From Bacteroidota bacterium (lineage in GTDB: Bacteria > Bacteroidota > Bacteroidia > Bacteroidales > FEN-979), in assembly GCA_007280875.1 (NCBI GenBank), contig QYQJ01000084.1, forward strand, positions 1 to 42,034: 42,034 bases of DNA. The letters run 5' to 3'. The position numbers and the translations under genes are program-made. The notes below the pieces were generated by a model. The model had not been told where the DNA came from and did no database searches. It saw only the letters and a list, made by a program, of their open reading frames with translations. Shown here in pieces: positions 34,328 to 42,034 of this stretch. Each line of letters opens with the position of its first letter. Position 1 is the stretch's first letter.

Positions 34328-35510
34328 CTGGTTTTCTCCTTGTCACAGCTACCAGGAAGTAGAGGACAGTGATAGCCACTCCTGTGGCCGAGATGATGAA
34401 CATCCATCGCGCTCCCAGGGTAAACCAGATCAGGCCGGCCAGGCTGCTGGCCAGCAGTGTCATCAGACTGGAGAAGCTGGTATAGAATCCGATCGCCGTT
34501 GCCGTATCTCCGCGGTTGGCCAGGTTGGTTATCAACGCCCTGGAGATGCCGTCGGTACAGGCTGCATAGAGGCCATACCCAAAGAAGAGGATGCCAAAGA
34601 CCAGTATGGATCCTGCCCAGCCGAATCCGAAATAGACGGCGCTGAATAGGGCCAATCCGATGATCAGCATGGTTTTGAGGCCGATGCGGTCGGCCAGCCA
34701 GCCAATGGGATAGGACATCAGGGCAAAGACCAGGTTATAAAAGATGTAGACACCGATCATCCGGATATCCGAGAGTCCCTGTTCTTTAACTGCGAGTAAC
34801 AGGAATACATCCGAGCTGTTGAACAGGGTGAATAAGAGAAGACCCGCCACCAGGAGGCGGTATCCCGGAATGGCTTTCCTCCAGTATGAAAAATAGGAGA
34901 GGAAATGGATGCCATTGCTCGGTCTTTCCGGTTCAGGTTTTTTTTTCTCCCGGATGAATAAGGTCAGCAGGATAGCCATCAGACCGGGAATAAAAGCCAG
35001 AAAGAAGAGCCACCGGTACCGTTCAGGAAAGAAGAAGAGGTAACCCAGCGCGAGGCCCGGGCCAATAGCGGCTCCCAGGGTATCCATCCCCCGGTGAAAT
35101 CCGAAAACTTTTCCTTTGTGTTCCCGGGTTGTTTCATCGCTGAGGATGGCATCCCTGGAGCCGGTACGGATCCCCTTGCCCAGGCGGTCCAGGGTGCGGG
35201 CAAAAAAGATCCAGAGCGGGTAGATAAATACCGCCATCAGCGGTTTCGACAGGGCGCTGAGGGCATATCCCACCCGGATGAAGGGTAACCGTTTCTGTTT
35301 CAAGTCGGAAAGGTTCCCGAAATAGCCTTTGCTCAACCCCGCCGTTGCCTCCGCAATTCCCTCCAGGATCCCAATCAACAGGACGGAGAAACCGATCGAT
35401 CGCAGGTAAACCGGCAGTACGGGATAGAGCATCTCACTGGCGATGTCGTTGAAGAAGCTAACAAATGAGATCAGTAAAACAGTACGGGTTATGATGCGGT
35501 GTTTAGTCAT
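34317..35510 (-). CDS. Major facilitator superfamily transporter
   Basis: The 397-residue protein has about 12 membrane helices in two halves joined by a charged loop ('REKKKPEPERPSNG'). The first-half signature resembles the MFS loop 2-3 motif ('GLSKGYFGNLSDLKQKR'), repeated in the second half as 'YPIGWLADRIGLK'. 'DRLGKGIRTGSRDAIL' matches a subgroup often annotated as multidrug or unknown-substrate exporters. It would use the proton gradient to move a small solute. The start (35510) overlaps the M1 peptidase stop by 8 nt, so the two are probably co-transcribed and translationally coupled. An oligopeptide or amino-acid product of the peptidase is a conceivable substrate, but nothing in the sequence shows this. 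Confidence 0.93.
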   Translation of the reverse strand: MTKHRIITRTVLLISFVSFFNDIASEMLYPVLPVYLRSIGFSVLLIGILEGIAEATAGLSKGYFGNLSDLKQKRLPFIRVGYALSALSKPLMAVFIYPLWIFFARTLDRLGKGIRTGSRDAILSDETTREHKGKVFGFHRGMDTLGAAIGPGLALGYLFFFPERYRWLFFLAFIPGLMAILLTLFIREKKKPEPERPSNGIHFLSYFSYWRKAIPGYRLLVAGLLLFTLFNSSDVFLLLAVKEQGLSDIRMIGVYIFYNLVFALMSYPIGWLADRIGLKTMLIIGLALFSAVYFGFGWAGSILVFGILFFGYGLYAACTDGISRALITNLANRGDTATAIGFYTSFSSLMTLLASSLAGLIWFTLGARWMFIISATGVAITVLYFLVAVTRRKPVKK

Positions 35511-37848
35511 CGGTCAGCTCCCTGTATTCGTCTATCTGTGCAAAAAAGCTGAGGAAATCACGGGCAGCATCGGCCAGTTTATTGTTCCAGTGCCGGGTTG
35601 CCTCTTTCGCATTCCTGGCGATGGTTTCGTCAATGTATCCCAACTGTTTCAGTGTGGAGAAGGCATTCATACGGGTTTCAAATTCCTGACCGGGAGCCGT
35701 GTAGGAGATCAGTTCCGGAAGATATTCCAGCTTCCAGTTTTCGATGGCGATCTGCAACCATTTCATCCGGATATTCTTTCCCCTCCATCCCCTCTCACCG
35801 GCCGTCTCCTCCAGGTAATTATTGGCTTCCCATGAGAACTGCCTGCACAACCGGCTCAGGGCCAGTTCTACATTCAGGTAGGAGGAATCGTGGAGAAGGG
35901 TTTCCGCATCCTCCTTCAGGGTGATTGGAATCGGGTCCAGTGCCAGCAATACCGTTTTGCGGACTTCAGCATCCGGGTCGTGCATTGCCTGCCGAAAAAG
36001 CTCCCGGGTTCCGGAAAGGGTATCGGCGGCCAGCTGTCGCAGGATCTCAGACCGGGTCAGGTGGAAGCTCTCCTGCCCGTAACATTGGATCAGCAGGTCC
36101 CGTTTCTCTGCCAGCGGAACCGTACGCAGGGCTGCCAGGGCATCATACCGGTCAATCATATGGGGTGCTTTCAGGACCTGGGAGGCAAGTTCTGCCGGTG
36201 TTTTATCAAAGGTCACCTGCTTCAGGATCCGGTTCCCTGGATCAAACAGCAGGTAGTCGATCCGCTTCTTCCAAGGATTGGGTATCCGTACCTCCTCCAC
36301 CCTTTTTTCAATCGATACCTGCAGGGAGTCAGCCGTTCCATCAGTATACCAGACCTGAATCCAGACCGGCATCCTGAAGAGGCCTGTCAGCTCGTTTACC
36401 GGTTGAACCTGTTCCACCCGGATAAATGTGCTGCGCTGCCCTGTCGTGTCGTCCAGTACCCTGTAGCCGACTTCATAGTGAGGTTCGCCCGGGCGCAGGA
36501 GCCACTGATCGAAGAACCAATCGTAACTGCGCCCGGTCACATCGTATACGGTCCGGAGAAAGTCCCCGGTTTCGGCCGATCCTCCGCCGAAATTCAACAG
36601 GTAAGCCTCGATCACATCCCGGAAGAGCTGATCGCCCACGACATCGCGCAGCATTCCCAGTACCGCCGATCCCTTATCATAGATCCGGGCCCGACCGCCC
36701 CGGCTGCTTACTACCGGGTAATCATTTTCCCTGGATGCCTGCAGTGCGGCCAGTTGCTCTTCCCGGACCATATTCTCATAATAATCCTCCCCGAAAACCG
36801 ACCGTTCAAAAATCTTGGCGTAATAGGTTCCGAAACTTTCGGTAAGCCAGACGTCCTGATGGGCCAGGTGGCCGATGTAATCGCCGAACCACTGATGGGC
36901 CAGTTCATGGGCATTGACGTTGATGTAATTCCGCTGCCAGTAAGCGCGCGGATCGATCAGCATGTAATCACCGAAGATGGTGGAGGTAGTGCACTCCATC
37001 CCACCATACATGTAATCGATTACAGGTATGTCACGGTAAACCTGATAAGGATAGGGAATCCCCATCTCCTTTTCGAAAAAAACGAACATCTCCCTTGTAA
37101 ACTGATAAGTAGGCCCCACCTTCTTGTCCATCCCCCTGTAGTAAAGCAACTCCAACGGAATACCTCTGTTGGTCCGGTCTTCTTTGTAATCGTAATCCCC
37201 GATGCCGAGTGCTGTCGAAAAATAGGGGTGATCCGGTTCAAGCCGGTAATGCCAGGTGGTGGTCCCGTCGCCATGCTCTTTTTTCGAAACCCGGACCCCG
37301 TTGGTGAATACGGAGAAGTTGCTGTCGAACGTGATCCGGAGATCCATGGTTACCCGTCCGTCTATATACGGAAGCCATCCAAAGGGGCGGTGAGCCCAGA
37401 TTTGCCTGCGTTTGCCATCTTCCTCCGGCCTCCAGCCCACAAAATAGATCCCCGTAGCTATGGGAGTCGATTCGTAGGTCATCGAGAGGGTGTACTCCTC
37501 TCCCTTTTTCATTTCCGGATCCGGAAAGACCACCGTCGTTTTCCCGTCACAGGTGAATGAAACATCCTGCCCGTCGAGCCGGATCCCTTCCATGCTAAAA
37601 CCGGGTGTCAGGAAGACGATGGAGTCAGTCCGGTAGCCAAGGGGTACGAAACGTATCTTCGCCTCCCCGATCACTTTTCCGGCTGCTGGTTCAAATTTCA
37701 GTGAGGCCTCCACATGCCGCAGGGAGACGACCTGGTCGGGGGGGTTGGCATGAGGATCTTGTACGTAGGTGACCGTCGGGGCCTGCCCCCTGACATGGAC
37801 TGACAGGAGCCAGCAGACCAGGAGCGAAAGGATGTTCAGGGATCTCAT
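35503..37848 (-). CDS. Exported M1 family zinc aminopeptidase
   Basis: The start at 37848 (MRSLNILSLLVCWLLSVHVRGQ) gives a signal peptide; the earlier ATG (37923) lies within the divergent kinase gene. The 781-residue protein has the M1 saddle domain, the exopeptidase-type 'YGGMECTTS' near residue 278 (GAMEN variant ending in Cys), and the zinc site 'NAHELAHQWFGDY' near residue 312 with its third ligand in 'WLTESFGTYYAK'. Residues from about 560 on form a helical repeat region, HEAT-like ('AALRTVPLAEKRDLLIQ', 'DAEVRKTVLLALDPI'). M1 enzymes release N-terminal residues from peptides; this one should act in the periplasm or outside. It overlaps the MFS gene by 8 nt and diverges from the kinase operon across 52 bp. 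Confidence 0.95.
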   Translation of the reverse strand: MRSLNILSLLVCWLLSVHVRGQAPTVTYVQDPHANPPDQVVSLRHVEASLKFEPAAGKVIGEAKIRFVPLGYRTDSIVFLTPGFSMEGIRLDGQDVSFTCDGKTTVVFPDPEMKKGEEYTLSMTYESTPIATGIYFVGWRPEEDGKRRQIWAHRPFGWLPYIDGRVTMDLRITFDSNFSVFTNGVRVSKKEHGDGTTTWHYRLEPDHPYFSTALGIGDYDYKEDRTNRGIPLELLYYRGMDKKVGPTYQFTREMFVFFEKEMGIPYPYQVYRDIPVIDYMYGGMECTTSTIFGDYMLIDPRAYWQRNYINVNAHELAHQWFGDYIGHLAHQDVWLTESFGTYYAKIFERSVFGEDYYENMVREEQLAALQASRENDYPVVSSRGGRARIYDKGSAVLGMLRDVVGDQLFRDVIEAYLLNFGGGSAETGDFLRTVYDVTGRSYDWFFDQWLLRPGEPHYEVGYRVLDDTTGQRSTFIRVEQVQPVNELTGLFRMPVWIQVWYTDGTADSLQVSIEKRVEEVRIPNPWKKRIDYLLFDPGNRILKQVTFDKTPAELASQVLKAPHMIDRYDALAALRTVPLAEKRDLLIQCYGQESFHLTRSEILRQLAADTLSGTRELFRQAMHDPDAEVRKTVLLALDPIPITLKEDAETLLHDSSYLNVELALSRLCRQFSWEANNYLEETAGERGWRGKNIRMKWLQIAIENWKLEYLPELISYTAPGQEFETRMNAFSTLKQLGYIDETIARNAKEATRHWNNKLADAARDFLSFFAQIDEYRELTDD

Positions 37849-37883
37849 TTGGTTTGTTTTTCTGTATAGAGCCGGAATTTTAG

Positions 37884-37891
37884 TAAGTTTG
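37884..37891 (+). promoter_or_regulatory. -7 promoter box of the kinase-panC-panD operon
   Basis: TAAGTTTG matches TAnnTTTG. It ends only 9 nt before the kinase ATG (37901), so the transcript would have a leader of a few bases. The TTTG at 37853-37856 is 27 nt upstream, outside normal spacing. Confidence 0.55.
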
Positions 37892-37900
37892 TCCCATCGA

Positions 37901-38602
37901 ATGACCGATTCCGGATTGACCAAAATTAATAAAAATAGCGTGGATCTGCAGGCTCCGGATCACGATCCGTTCCACAGTCTGAAATCATTCATCGAAGGGG
38001 AAGAGAAGGAGCGGCAGCGGCTTTCGAGGGAATTGCACGACGGAATCGGACAGTCCCTGGTTTCGGTTAAAATGAAACTCGAGAGCCTGCTCTACATGGA
38101 TGAAAAGGTGATGAAGGAGCAAATTTCCAGGATCCGGACCGATTTCGACCAGATCGTTGAAGAAATCCGCCGGATGAGTAATAACCTGATGCCCAGCGTT
38201 CTGGAAGCTTTCGGAATCATTTTTGCCATCCGGAACCTCTGTGTGGAGACCAGCGATCAAACCGGTTTGAAGATCTCCCTTGACTTCAAAGGGGACTTTG
38301 AATCACTGAACAAGACGATCAAAACCTATATCTTCCGGATTGCTCAGGAGGCGATCAACAACACGGTGAAGCATGCACGGGCTACCCGGGTCGAGCTGGT
38401 TCTGATCCGGCAGAAAGAAGAGGTCCTCTTCAAGATCCGTGATGATGGCAAGGGCTTCAATCCCCGGGAGGTACAAACCGGGTCGGGACATGGCATGAAC
38501 AATATGCGTGAACGTGTCAACCTCCTGAACGGATCCATCGATATTGAATCCCATGTGAATGAAGGCACCCGGATCACGATAAACATCCCGTTATTTCCTT
38601 AA
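37901..38602 (+). CDS. Soluble NarL-type sensor histidine kinase without a sensor domain
   Basis: The 233-residue protein starts at the ATG at 37901; the frame is open to 37769 but that part is antisense to the peptidase signal peptide. It consists only of a HisKA_3 dimerisation helix with the phosphorylated His46 ('RQRLSRELHDGIGQSLVSVKMKLE') and a HATPase domain: N-box 'AQEAINNTVKHARATRVE', 'IRDDGKGFNP', 'GHGMNNMRERVNLLNGSIDIES' and 'GTRITINIP'. There is no membrane helix, PAS or GAF domain; only about 30 residues precede the kinase core. The signal must come from a partner protein or directly through the catalytic region. It is followed 3 nt later by its response regulator and then by pantothenate genes. 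A TAAGTTTG box sits just upstream. Confidence 0.93.
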   Translation: MTDSGLTKINKNSVDLQAPDHDPFHSLKSFIEGEEKERQRLSRELHDGIGQSLVSVKMKLESLLYMDEKVMKEQISRIRTDFDQIVEEIRRMSNNLMPSVLEAFGIIFAIRNLCVETSDQTGLKISLDFKGDFESLNKTIKTYIFRIAQEAINNTVKHARATRVELVLIRQKEEVLFKIRDDGKGFNPREVQTGSGHGMNNMRERVNLLNGSIDIESHVNEGTRITINIPLFP

Positions 38603-38605
38603 TTC

Positions 38606-39265
38606 ATGGAGCAAACAGACATTTTCCTTGTAGACGATCATCAACTTGTAAGAGACGGCATAAAAGCCCTTCTGGCCGGCATTCCCGATATCCGTATTAT
38701 CGGCGAAGCAAATAACGGGAACGAGCTGCTCACGATTATCGATGCGAAACATCCCGATATAATCCTGATGGATATTTCGCTCCCCGACATCTCCGGAATT
38801 GAACTGACGCGCATGCTCAACCGGAGCCACCCGGAGATCCGGGTACTGATCCTGAGCATGTACACCCATGAAGATTTTGTTTTCAATGCCATGAAAGCAG
38901 GTGCCCGTGGCTATCTTCCAAAGAACACATCCCGGCAGGAACTGCTCGATGCCATTTATGCCATCCGCGAAGGACATGAGTTTTTCAGCGAATCGATCTC
39001 CAAGGTCATCCTGAAAAGTTTCCTGCGGCAGGCCACTCAATCCGAGGGGAGTACGGAAGGAAGTCCTCAACTTCTTACCATCCGCGAACAGGAGATCCTG
39101 AAGTTATTTGCTGAAGGATATAACAATAAGGAGATCGGTCACAGGCTGGCCATCAGTATCCGTACTGTCGAGTCACATAAAAATCACATTGTTAAAAAGT
39201 TAGGATTAAAATCGACCGTTGAGATGGTGAAGTTTGCCATCAAGAACAAGATCGTGGAATTATGA
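38606..39265 (+). CDS. NarL/FixJ-type response regulator
   Basis: The 219-residue protein has a receiver domain at residues 5-120 with acidic pocket 'LVDDH', phospho-acceptor Asp56 ('ILMDISLPDISG') and Lys in 'GYLPKN'. The LuxR-type helix-turn-helix is at about 150-215 ('LTIREQEILKLFAEGYNNKEIGHRLAISIRTVESHKNHIVKKL'). It is the cognate partner of the kinase 3 nt upstream; the phosphorylated form should bind DNA as a dimer. Its stop overlaps the panC start in ATGA (39262-39265), so panC translation probably depends on ribosomes finishing this gene. Whether it regulates the pan genes or merely shares their transcript cannot be read from sequence. No binding site was recognised. Confidence 0.96.
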   Translation: MEQTDIFLVDDHQLVRDGIKALLAGIPDIRIIGEANNGNELLTIIDAKHPDIILMDISLPDISGIELTRMLNRSHPEIRVLILSMYTHEDFVFNAMKAGARGYLPKNTSRQELLDAIYAIREGHEFFSESISKVILKSFLRQATQSEGSTEGSPQLLTIREQEILKLFAEGYNNKEIGHRLAISIRTVESHKNHIVKKLGLKSTVEMVKFAIKNKIVEL

Positions 39266-40113
39266 ATACCTATATTCTTATTAAGGACATACAGAAAGAG
39301 CTGCAGGGCTATCTGGATAAGAATCTGTCGATTGGATTTGTTCCCACGATGGGGGCTCTTCATGACGGGCATCTTTCATTGCTCAGGAGATCAAAACAGG
39401 AGAATGATGTCACCGTATGCAGCATCTTTGTCAATCCGATCCAGTTTACCAACCAGCAGGATCTGACCGGCTATCCCCGGATGATAGAGCAGGATTCAAA
39501 ATTACTGACAGAAGAGGAGATCGATATCCTTTTTGCCCCCGAAGTGGATGAGATGTATCCGCCCGGGGAGGAGTCCCGGATGGATCTCGACTTCGGCCGG
39601 CTCGACAAGGTGATGGAGGGAAAGTACAGACCCGGTCATTTCAACGGGGTAGCCGTTGTCGTCAGGAAATTTTTTGACATCATTCGTCCTGCCAGGGCAT
39701 ACTTCGGGAAAAAAGATTTTCAGCAACTGACCGTTATCCGGCATATGGTTGAGGCCCTGCAGCTCCCGGTGGAGATCGTCCCCTGTGAAACGGTACGGGA
39801 ATCTGACGGCCTCGCCATGAGCAGCCGCAATCTCATGCTGTCCATTTCCGAGCGTCAGCTGGCTTCCCGGATCTACGATGTGCTCATGTTCACCAAAGCT
39901 AATGCGGGCTCTGTACCTGTAAAGAAACTTCAGGTGATGGCGCAGAAACGACTGGCTGAAACTCCGGAATTTCGGATCGACTACTTTGAGATCGTCGACA
40001 AACAAACCCTTCTCCCGGTCGGCTCCTGGGACTGCCCGGAACAGATTCTGGCCTGCACCGCCCTCTACCTTGGAGAGATTCGCCTGATCGATAATATGGA
40101 ACTTTTTTCGTAA
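39262..40113 (+). CDS. panC: Pantothenate synthetase
   Basis: The 283-residue protein shows the family motifs: 'IGFVPTMGALHDGHLSLLRRSKQEND' (HIGH-like HDGH), 'TVCSIFVNPIQFTNQQDLTGYPR', 'MYPPG', 'KVMEGKYRPGHFNGVAVVVRKFFDIIRPARAYFGKKDFQQLTVIRHMV' and 'RESDGLAMSSRNLMLS' (KMSKS-like). It joins pantoate and beta-alanine with ATP, through a pantoyl-adenylate, to give pantothenate. It overlaps the response-regulator stop by 4 nt and is followed 9 nt later by panD, which supplies its beta-alanine. panB, which starts the pantoate branch, is near 16.6 kb. Length and active-site residues look normal. Confidence 0.98.
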   Translation: MNTYILIKDIQKELQGYLDKNLSIGFVPTMGALHDGHLSLLRRSKQENDVTVCSIFVNPIQFTNQQDLTGYPRMIEQDSKLLTEEEIDILFAPEVDEMYPPGEESRMDLDFGRLDKVMEGKYRPGHFNGVAVVVRKFFDIIRPARAYFGKKDFQQLTVIRHMVEALQLPVEIVPCETVRESDGLAMSSRNLMLSISERQLASRIYDVLMFTKANAGSVPVKKLQVMAQKRLAETPEFRIDYFEIVDKQTLLPVGSWDCPEQILACTALYLGEIRLIDNMELFS

Positions 40114-40122
40114 TTTTGCGGG

Positions 40123-40476
40123 ATGAAAATCGAGGTACTCAAGTCGAAGATACACCGGGCTACGGTTACGGAAGCAAACATCGACTACGTGGGAAGTATC
40201 ACCATTGATGAAGCATTAATGGAGGCTTCCAATATCATTGAATTCGAGAAGGTGCATGTGCTGAATATCAATAACGGGGAACGGATTGAAACCTATGTGA
40301 TCAAAGGGGCACACGGAAGCGGTTTAATCTGTCTGAACGGCGCTGCCGCCCGCAAGTTTATAAAAGGCGATCTGGTGATCGTCGCCTCCTATGCATTACT
40401 GGATTTTGAGGAGGCAAAAACCTTCAAACCAACGATCGTCATTCCCGATCCCCGGAACCAGCTCCCTCCAAACTAA
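40123..40476 (+). CDS. panD: Aspartate 1-decarboxylase
   Basis: The 117-residue pyruvoyl enzyme matches PanD throughout: '[29 protein letters not shown]', with the self-cleavage site Gly24-Ser25 at the same position as in E. coli. Lys9 and Tyr22 are present, as are '[36 protein letters not shown]' and the 'P.IV..D..N' end. After cleavage Ser25 becomes the pyruvoyl group that decarboxylates aspartate to beta-alanine, the second substrate of PanC. Maturation may need an accessory factor in some bacteria (PanZ in enterics), not seen here. It lies 9 nt after panC and 10 nt before the membrane-protein gene, within one operon. Confidence 0.98.
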   Translation: MKIEVLKSKIHRATVTEANIDYVGSITIDEALMEASNIIEFEKVHVLNINNGERIETYVIKGAHGSGLICLNGAAARKFIKGDLVIVASYALLDFEEAKTFKPTIVIPDPRNQLPPN

Positions 40477-40486
40477 TTTTTACCTG

Positions 40487-41539
40487 ATGCCATCCAACTC
40501 CGAAGAAGCCAAACCCTTTAAGGCAGGGGTCACGACCATCCTGAAGTTTGTGTTCTTTCTCGGACTGGGCATCCTGATCATCTGGCTATCCTTGAAGGAC
40601 CTTACGGAAATGGAAAAACAGGAGATCATCAAAGCCTTCCGCACAGCCAATTACAACTGGGTGATCCTGGCCCTGATCCTGGGGATTCTCAGCCATTTGT
40701 TGCGGGCTCTGCGCTGGATCATGTTCATGGTGCCTATGGGATACAAACCCCGCGTAAAGACCACCTTCTATGCAGTAATGATCGGGTACCTGGCCAACCT
40801 GGCATTCCCGAGGCTGGGGGAGGTGACCCGTTGCGGGATTCTGTCAAGGTACGAGAAGATCCCGTTTAACCGGTCACTCGGGACCGTGATCACCGAGCGA
40901 GCCATCGATATGCTGTTCTTTTTTCTGCTCTTTATCCTGATGATCGTGACTCAGCTCGGGACTATCCGGGATTACCTGGATGAGACCATCTATCCCAAAC
41001 TTGTTGAGAAGTTTGGTGCGATTCATTATTCCCGTCTCCTTTATTCCACGGTGGGAAGCTTTTTCGCCCTTCTGGTCATACTCTTTTTTATCTTTCGGAA
41101 AAGATTGCAGCAGTTCACCCTGTACCGGAAGATCAAGAACCTGGTAATCGGTTTCTGTGAAGGATTAAAGTCTCTGACGCAGATCCGGCGGCCATGGCTA
41201 TTCATCCTCTATTCCCTCCTTATCTGGACCCTTTACTTCCTGATGCTCTATGTCTGCTTTTTCTGTTTCCCGGAGACCTCTCATCTCCCGCTCGGAGCGG
41301 GCCTGTCGGCACTGGTTCTCGGAAGCATCGGTATCATGATCACGCCGGGTGGGATCGGGCTTTATCCGGCATTGATCCAGGAGACCCTCAGGCTATACGG
41401 CATTGCCCTGGTGACCGGGTTGGCGCTTGGCTGGATTGTATGGGTCACTCAAACCCTGATGATCCTGGTGGTAGGAGGGATATCACTGCTACTTCTTACC
41501 TTTAACAAACGGCATCATGGAACGAATCGAACGGATTAA
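40487..41539 (+). CDS. Flippase-like integral membrane protein (lysylphosphatidylglycerol synthase TM-region family)
   Basis: The 350-residue protein starts at the ATG at 40487, 10 nt after panD; the frame is open upstream but overlaps panD. It has about eight membrane helices. The family signatures are near the start ('[13 protein letters not shown]'), '[13 protein letters not shown]', the loop '[44 protein letters not shown]', and the late motif '[27 protein letters not shown]'. The family (COG0392-like, flippase-like domain) is related to the membrane part of MprF and to presumed lipid or glycolipid flippases. No synthase domain is present. It overlaps rfaE2 by 23 nt, which hints at a role in envelope lipid or LPS assembly, but the substrate is unknown. 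Confidence 0.9.
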   Translation: MPSNSEEAKPFKAGVTTILKFVFFLGLGILIIWLSLKDLTEMEKQEIIKAFRTANYNWVILALILGILSHLLRALRWIMFMVPMGYKPRVKTTFYAVMIGYLANLAFPRLGEVTRCGILSRYEKIPFNRSLGTVITERAIDMLFFFLLFILMIVTQLGTIRDYLDETIYPKLVEKFGAIHYSRLLYSTVGSFFALLVILFFIFRKRLQQFTLYRKIKNLVIGFCEGLKSLTQIRRPWLFILYSLLIWTLYFLMLYVCFFCFPETSHLPLGAGLSALVLGSIGIMITPGGIGLYPALIQETLRLYGIALVTGLALGWIVWVTQTLMILVVGGISLLLLTFNKRHHGTNRTD

Positions 41540-42005
41540 AACCAGGCTGTTCACCCGCGATCAGATCCGCTACCAGTGCAACGTTTGGCGATTCCAGGAC
41601 AAAAAGATCGTCTTCACCAACGGCTGTTTCGATCTGCTTCACCTGGGACACATCGAATACCTGTCGAAGGCTGCCGACCTGGGGGATGTACTGGTGATCG
41701 GCCTGAACTCCGACAGTTCGGTCAGAAAACTCAAGGGAGCCGGACGGCCTGTCACCTGCGAAGAGGCACGGGCCCTGATCCTGGCTTCCCTCTCTTTCGT
41801 CACAGCCGTCGTGATTTTCGATGAAGAGACTCCCTATGATCTGATCACTGCCGTTCAACCGGATATACTGGTGAAGGGTGCCGACTACAAAACCGATGAA
41901 ATCGCCGGGCACGATATCGTCCTGGCACGGGGAGGCGAGGTGGTGACCATTCCGTTGACGGAAGGGTACTCGACCTCTGCTATCCTTTCTAAGCTTAAGG
42001 ATTAG
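41517..42005 (+). CDS. rfaE2: D-glycero-beta-D-manno-heptose 1-phosphate adenylyltransferase (RfaE2/HldE C-terminal type)
   Basis: The 162-residue nucleotidyltransferase has the HxGH motif in '[44 protein letters not shown]', then '[34 protein letters not shown]', '[11 protein letters not shown]' and the C-terminal '[19 protein letters not shown]'. This is the stand-alone form of the HldE C-terminal domain, without the kinase half. It transfers AMP to heptose 1-phosphate, making the ADP-heptose precursor of LPS inner core. The start lies within the end of the flippase-like gene (23-nt overlap). The related glycerol-3-phosphate cytidylyltransferase is a less likely alternative because the '[11 protein letters not shown]' stretch is typical of RfaE2. 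Heptamer array F follows the stop directly. Confidence 0.95.
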   Translation: MERIERIKTRLFTRDQIRYQCNVWRFQDKKIVFTNGCFDLLHLGHIEYLSKAADLGDVLVIGLNSDSSVRKLKGAGRPVTCEEARALILASLSFVTAVVIFDEETPYDLITAVQPDILVKGADYKTDEIAGHDIVLARGGEVVTIPLTEGYSTSAILSKLKD

Positions 42006-42034
42006 GTAAAGGGATGAGGGACGAGGGGCGAGGG
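42004..42034 (+). repeat. Heptamer array F (GGGATGA/GGGACGA), cut by window edge
   Basis: The units are aggtaaa, gggatga, gggacga, ggggcga, then ggg at the window end. The first unit overlaps the rfaE2 stop (TAG, 42003-42005). The array probably continues beyond the window. Confidence 0.8.

Noticed and set aside
35890-37560. A 556-codon open frame on the + strand opposite the M1 peptidase gene.
   Set aside because: It lies entirely antisense to a gene with intact M1 motifs, shows no recognisable domain or signal, and is explained by codon bias of the real gene.

Overview
The window is a densely coded stretch of a Bacteroidetes (Bacteroidota) chromosome, probably Bacteroidales-like. This rests on PorP/SprF and both type IX secretion system (T9SS) C-terminal sorting signals, DUF4271, LruC-domain lipoproteins, the hemD-rnpA-yidD-S41 protease neighbourhood, weak Shine-Dalgarno signals, and several promoters of the Bacteroidetes form TTTG-N20-TAnnTTTG. 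GC content looks close to 50%. No rRNA, tRNA, insertion sequence or CRISPR array was seen. No gap between genes exceeds 300 bases; the longest is 11269-11529.

Layout. 1-2879 (- strand) is a four-gene envelope-export operon: outer-membrane barrel, TetR regulator, LolA-like protein and an ABC permease cut by the window edge. It has a good promoter and a palindromic TetR-type operator overlapping the -7 box. 2881-11268 (-) holds a 2403-residue cell-surface protein with 25 PKD repeats and a T9SS type B signal, followed 18 nt later by a PorP/SprF partner. 11530-15353 holds a small lipoprotein and dnaK, with an unknown exported protein whose start overlaps the end of dnaK. 15570-17459 is a DUF4249-like lipoprotein divergent from panB. 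17468-22936 (+) runs RluA-type pseudouridine synthase, DUF4271, hemD, rnpA, yidD, S41 protease, ChaN-like protein. 22960-28609 (-) carries GtrA, M28 peptidase, an atypical MnmA and a beta-helix T9SS cargo. 28719-34327 (+) carries two paralogous LruC lipoproteins. 34317-37848 (-) carries an MFS transporter and an M1 peptidase. 37901-42005 (+) is one compact operon: soluble histidine kinase, NarL-type regulator, panC, panD, a flippase-like membrane protein and rfaE2.

The strongest feature not explained by genes is a set of six arrays with an exact 7-bp period (15464, 17458, 20205, 25183, 26342, 42004). They sit at gene boundaries and supply stop codons, start codons or terminal codons of neighbouring genes. 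Other points worth a second look are an EF-hand loop inside the TetR regulator, a three-domain higher-order repeat in the PKD protein, an MnmA lacking its usual persulfide cysteine, and a two-component system translationally linked to pantothenate synthesis genes.
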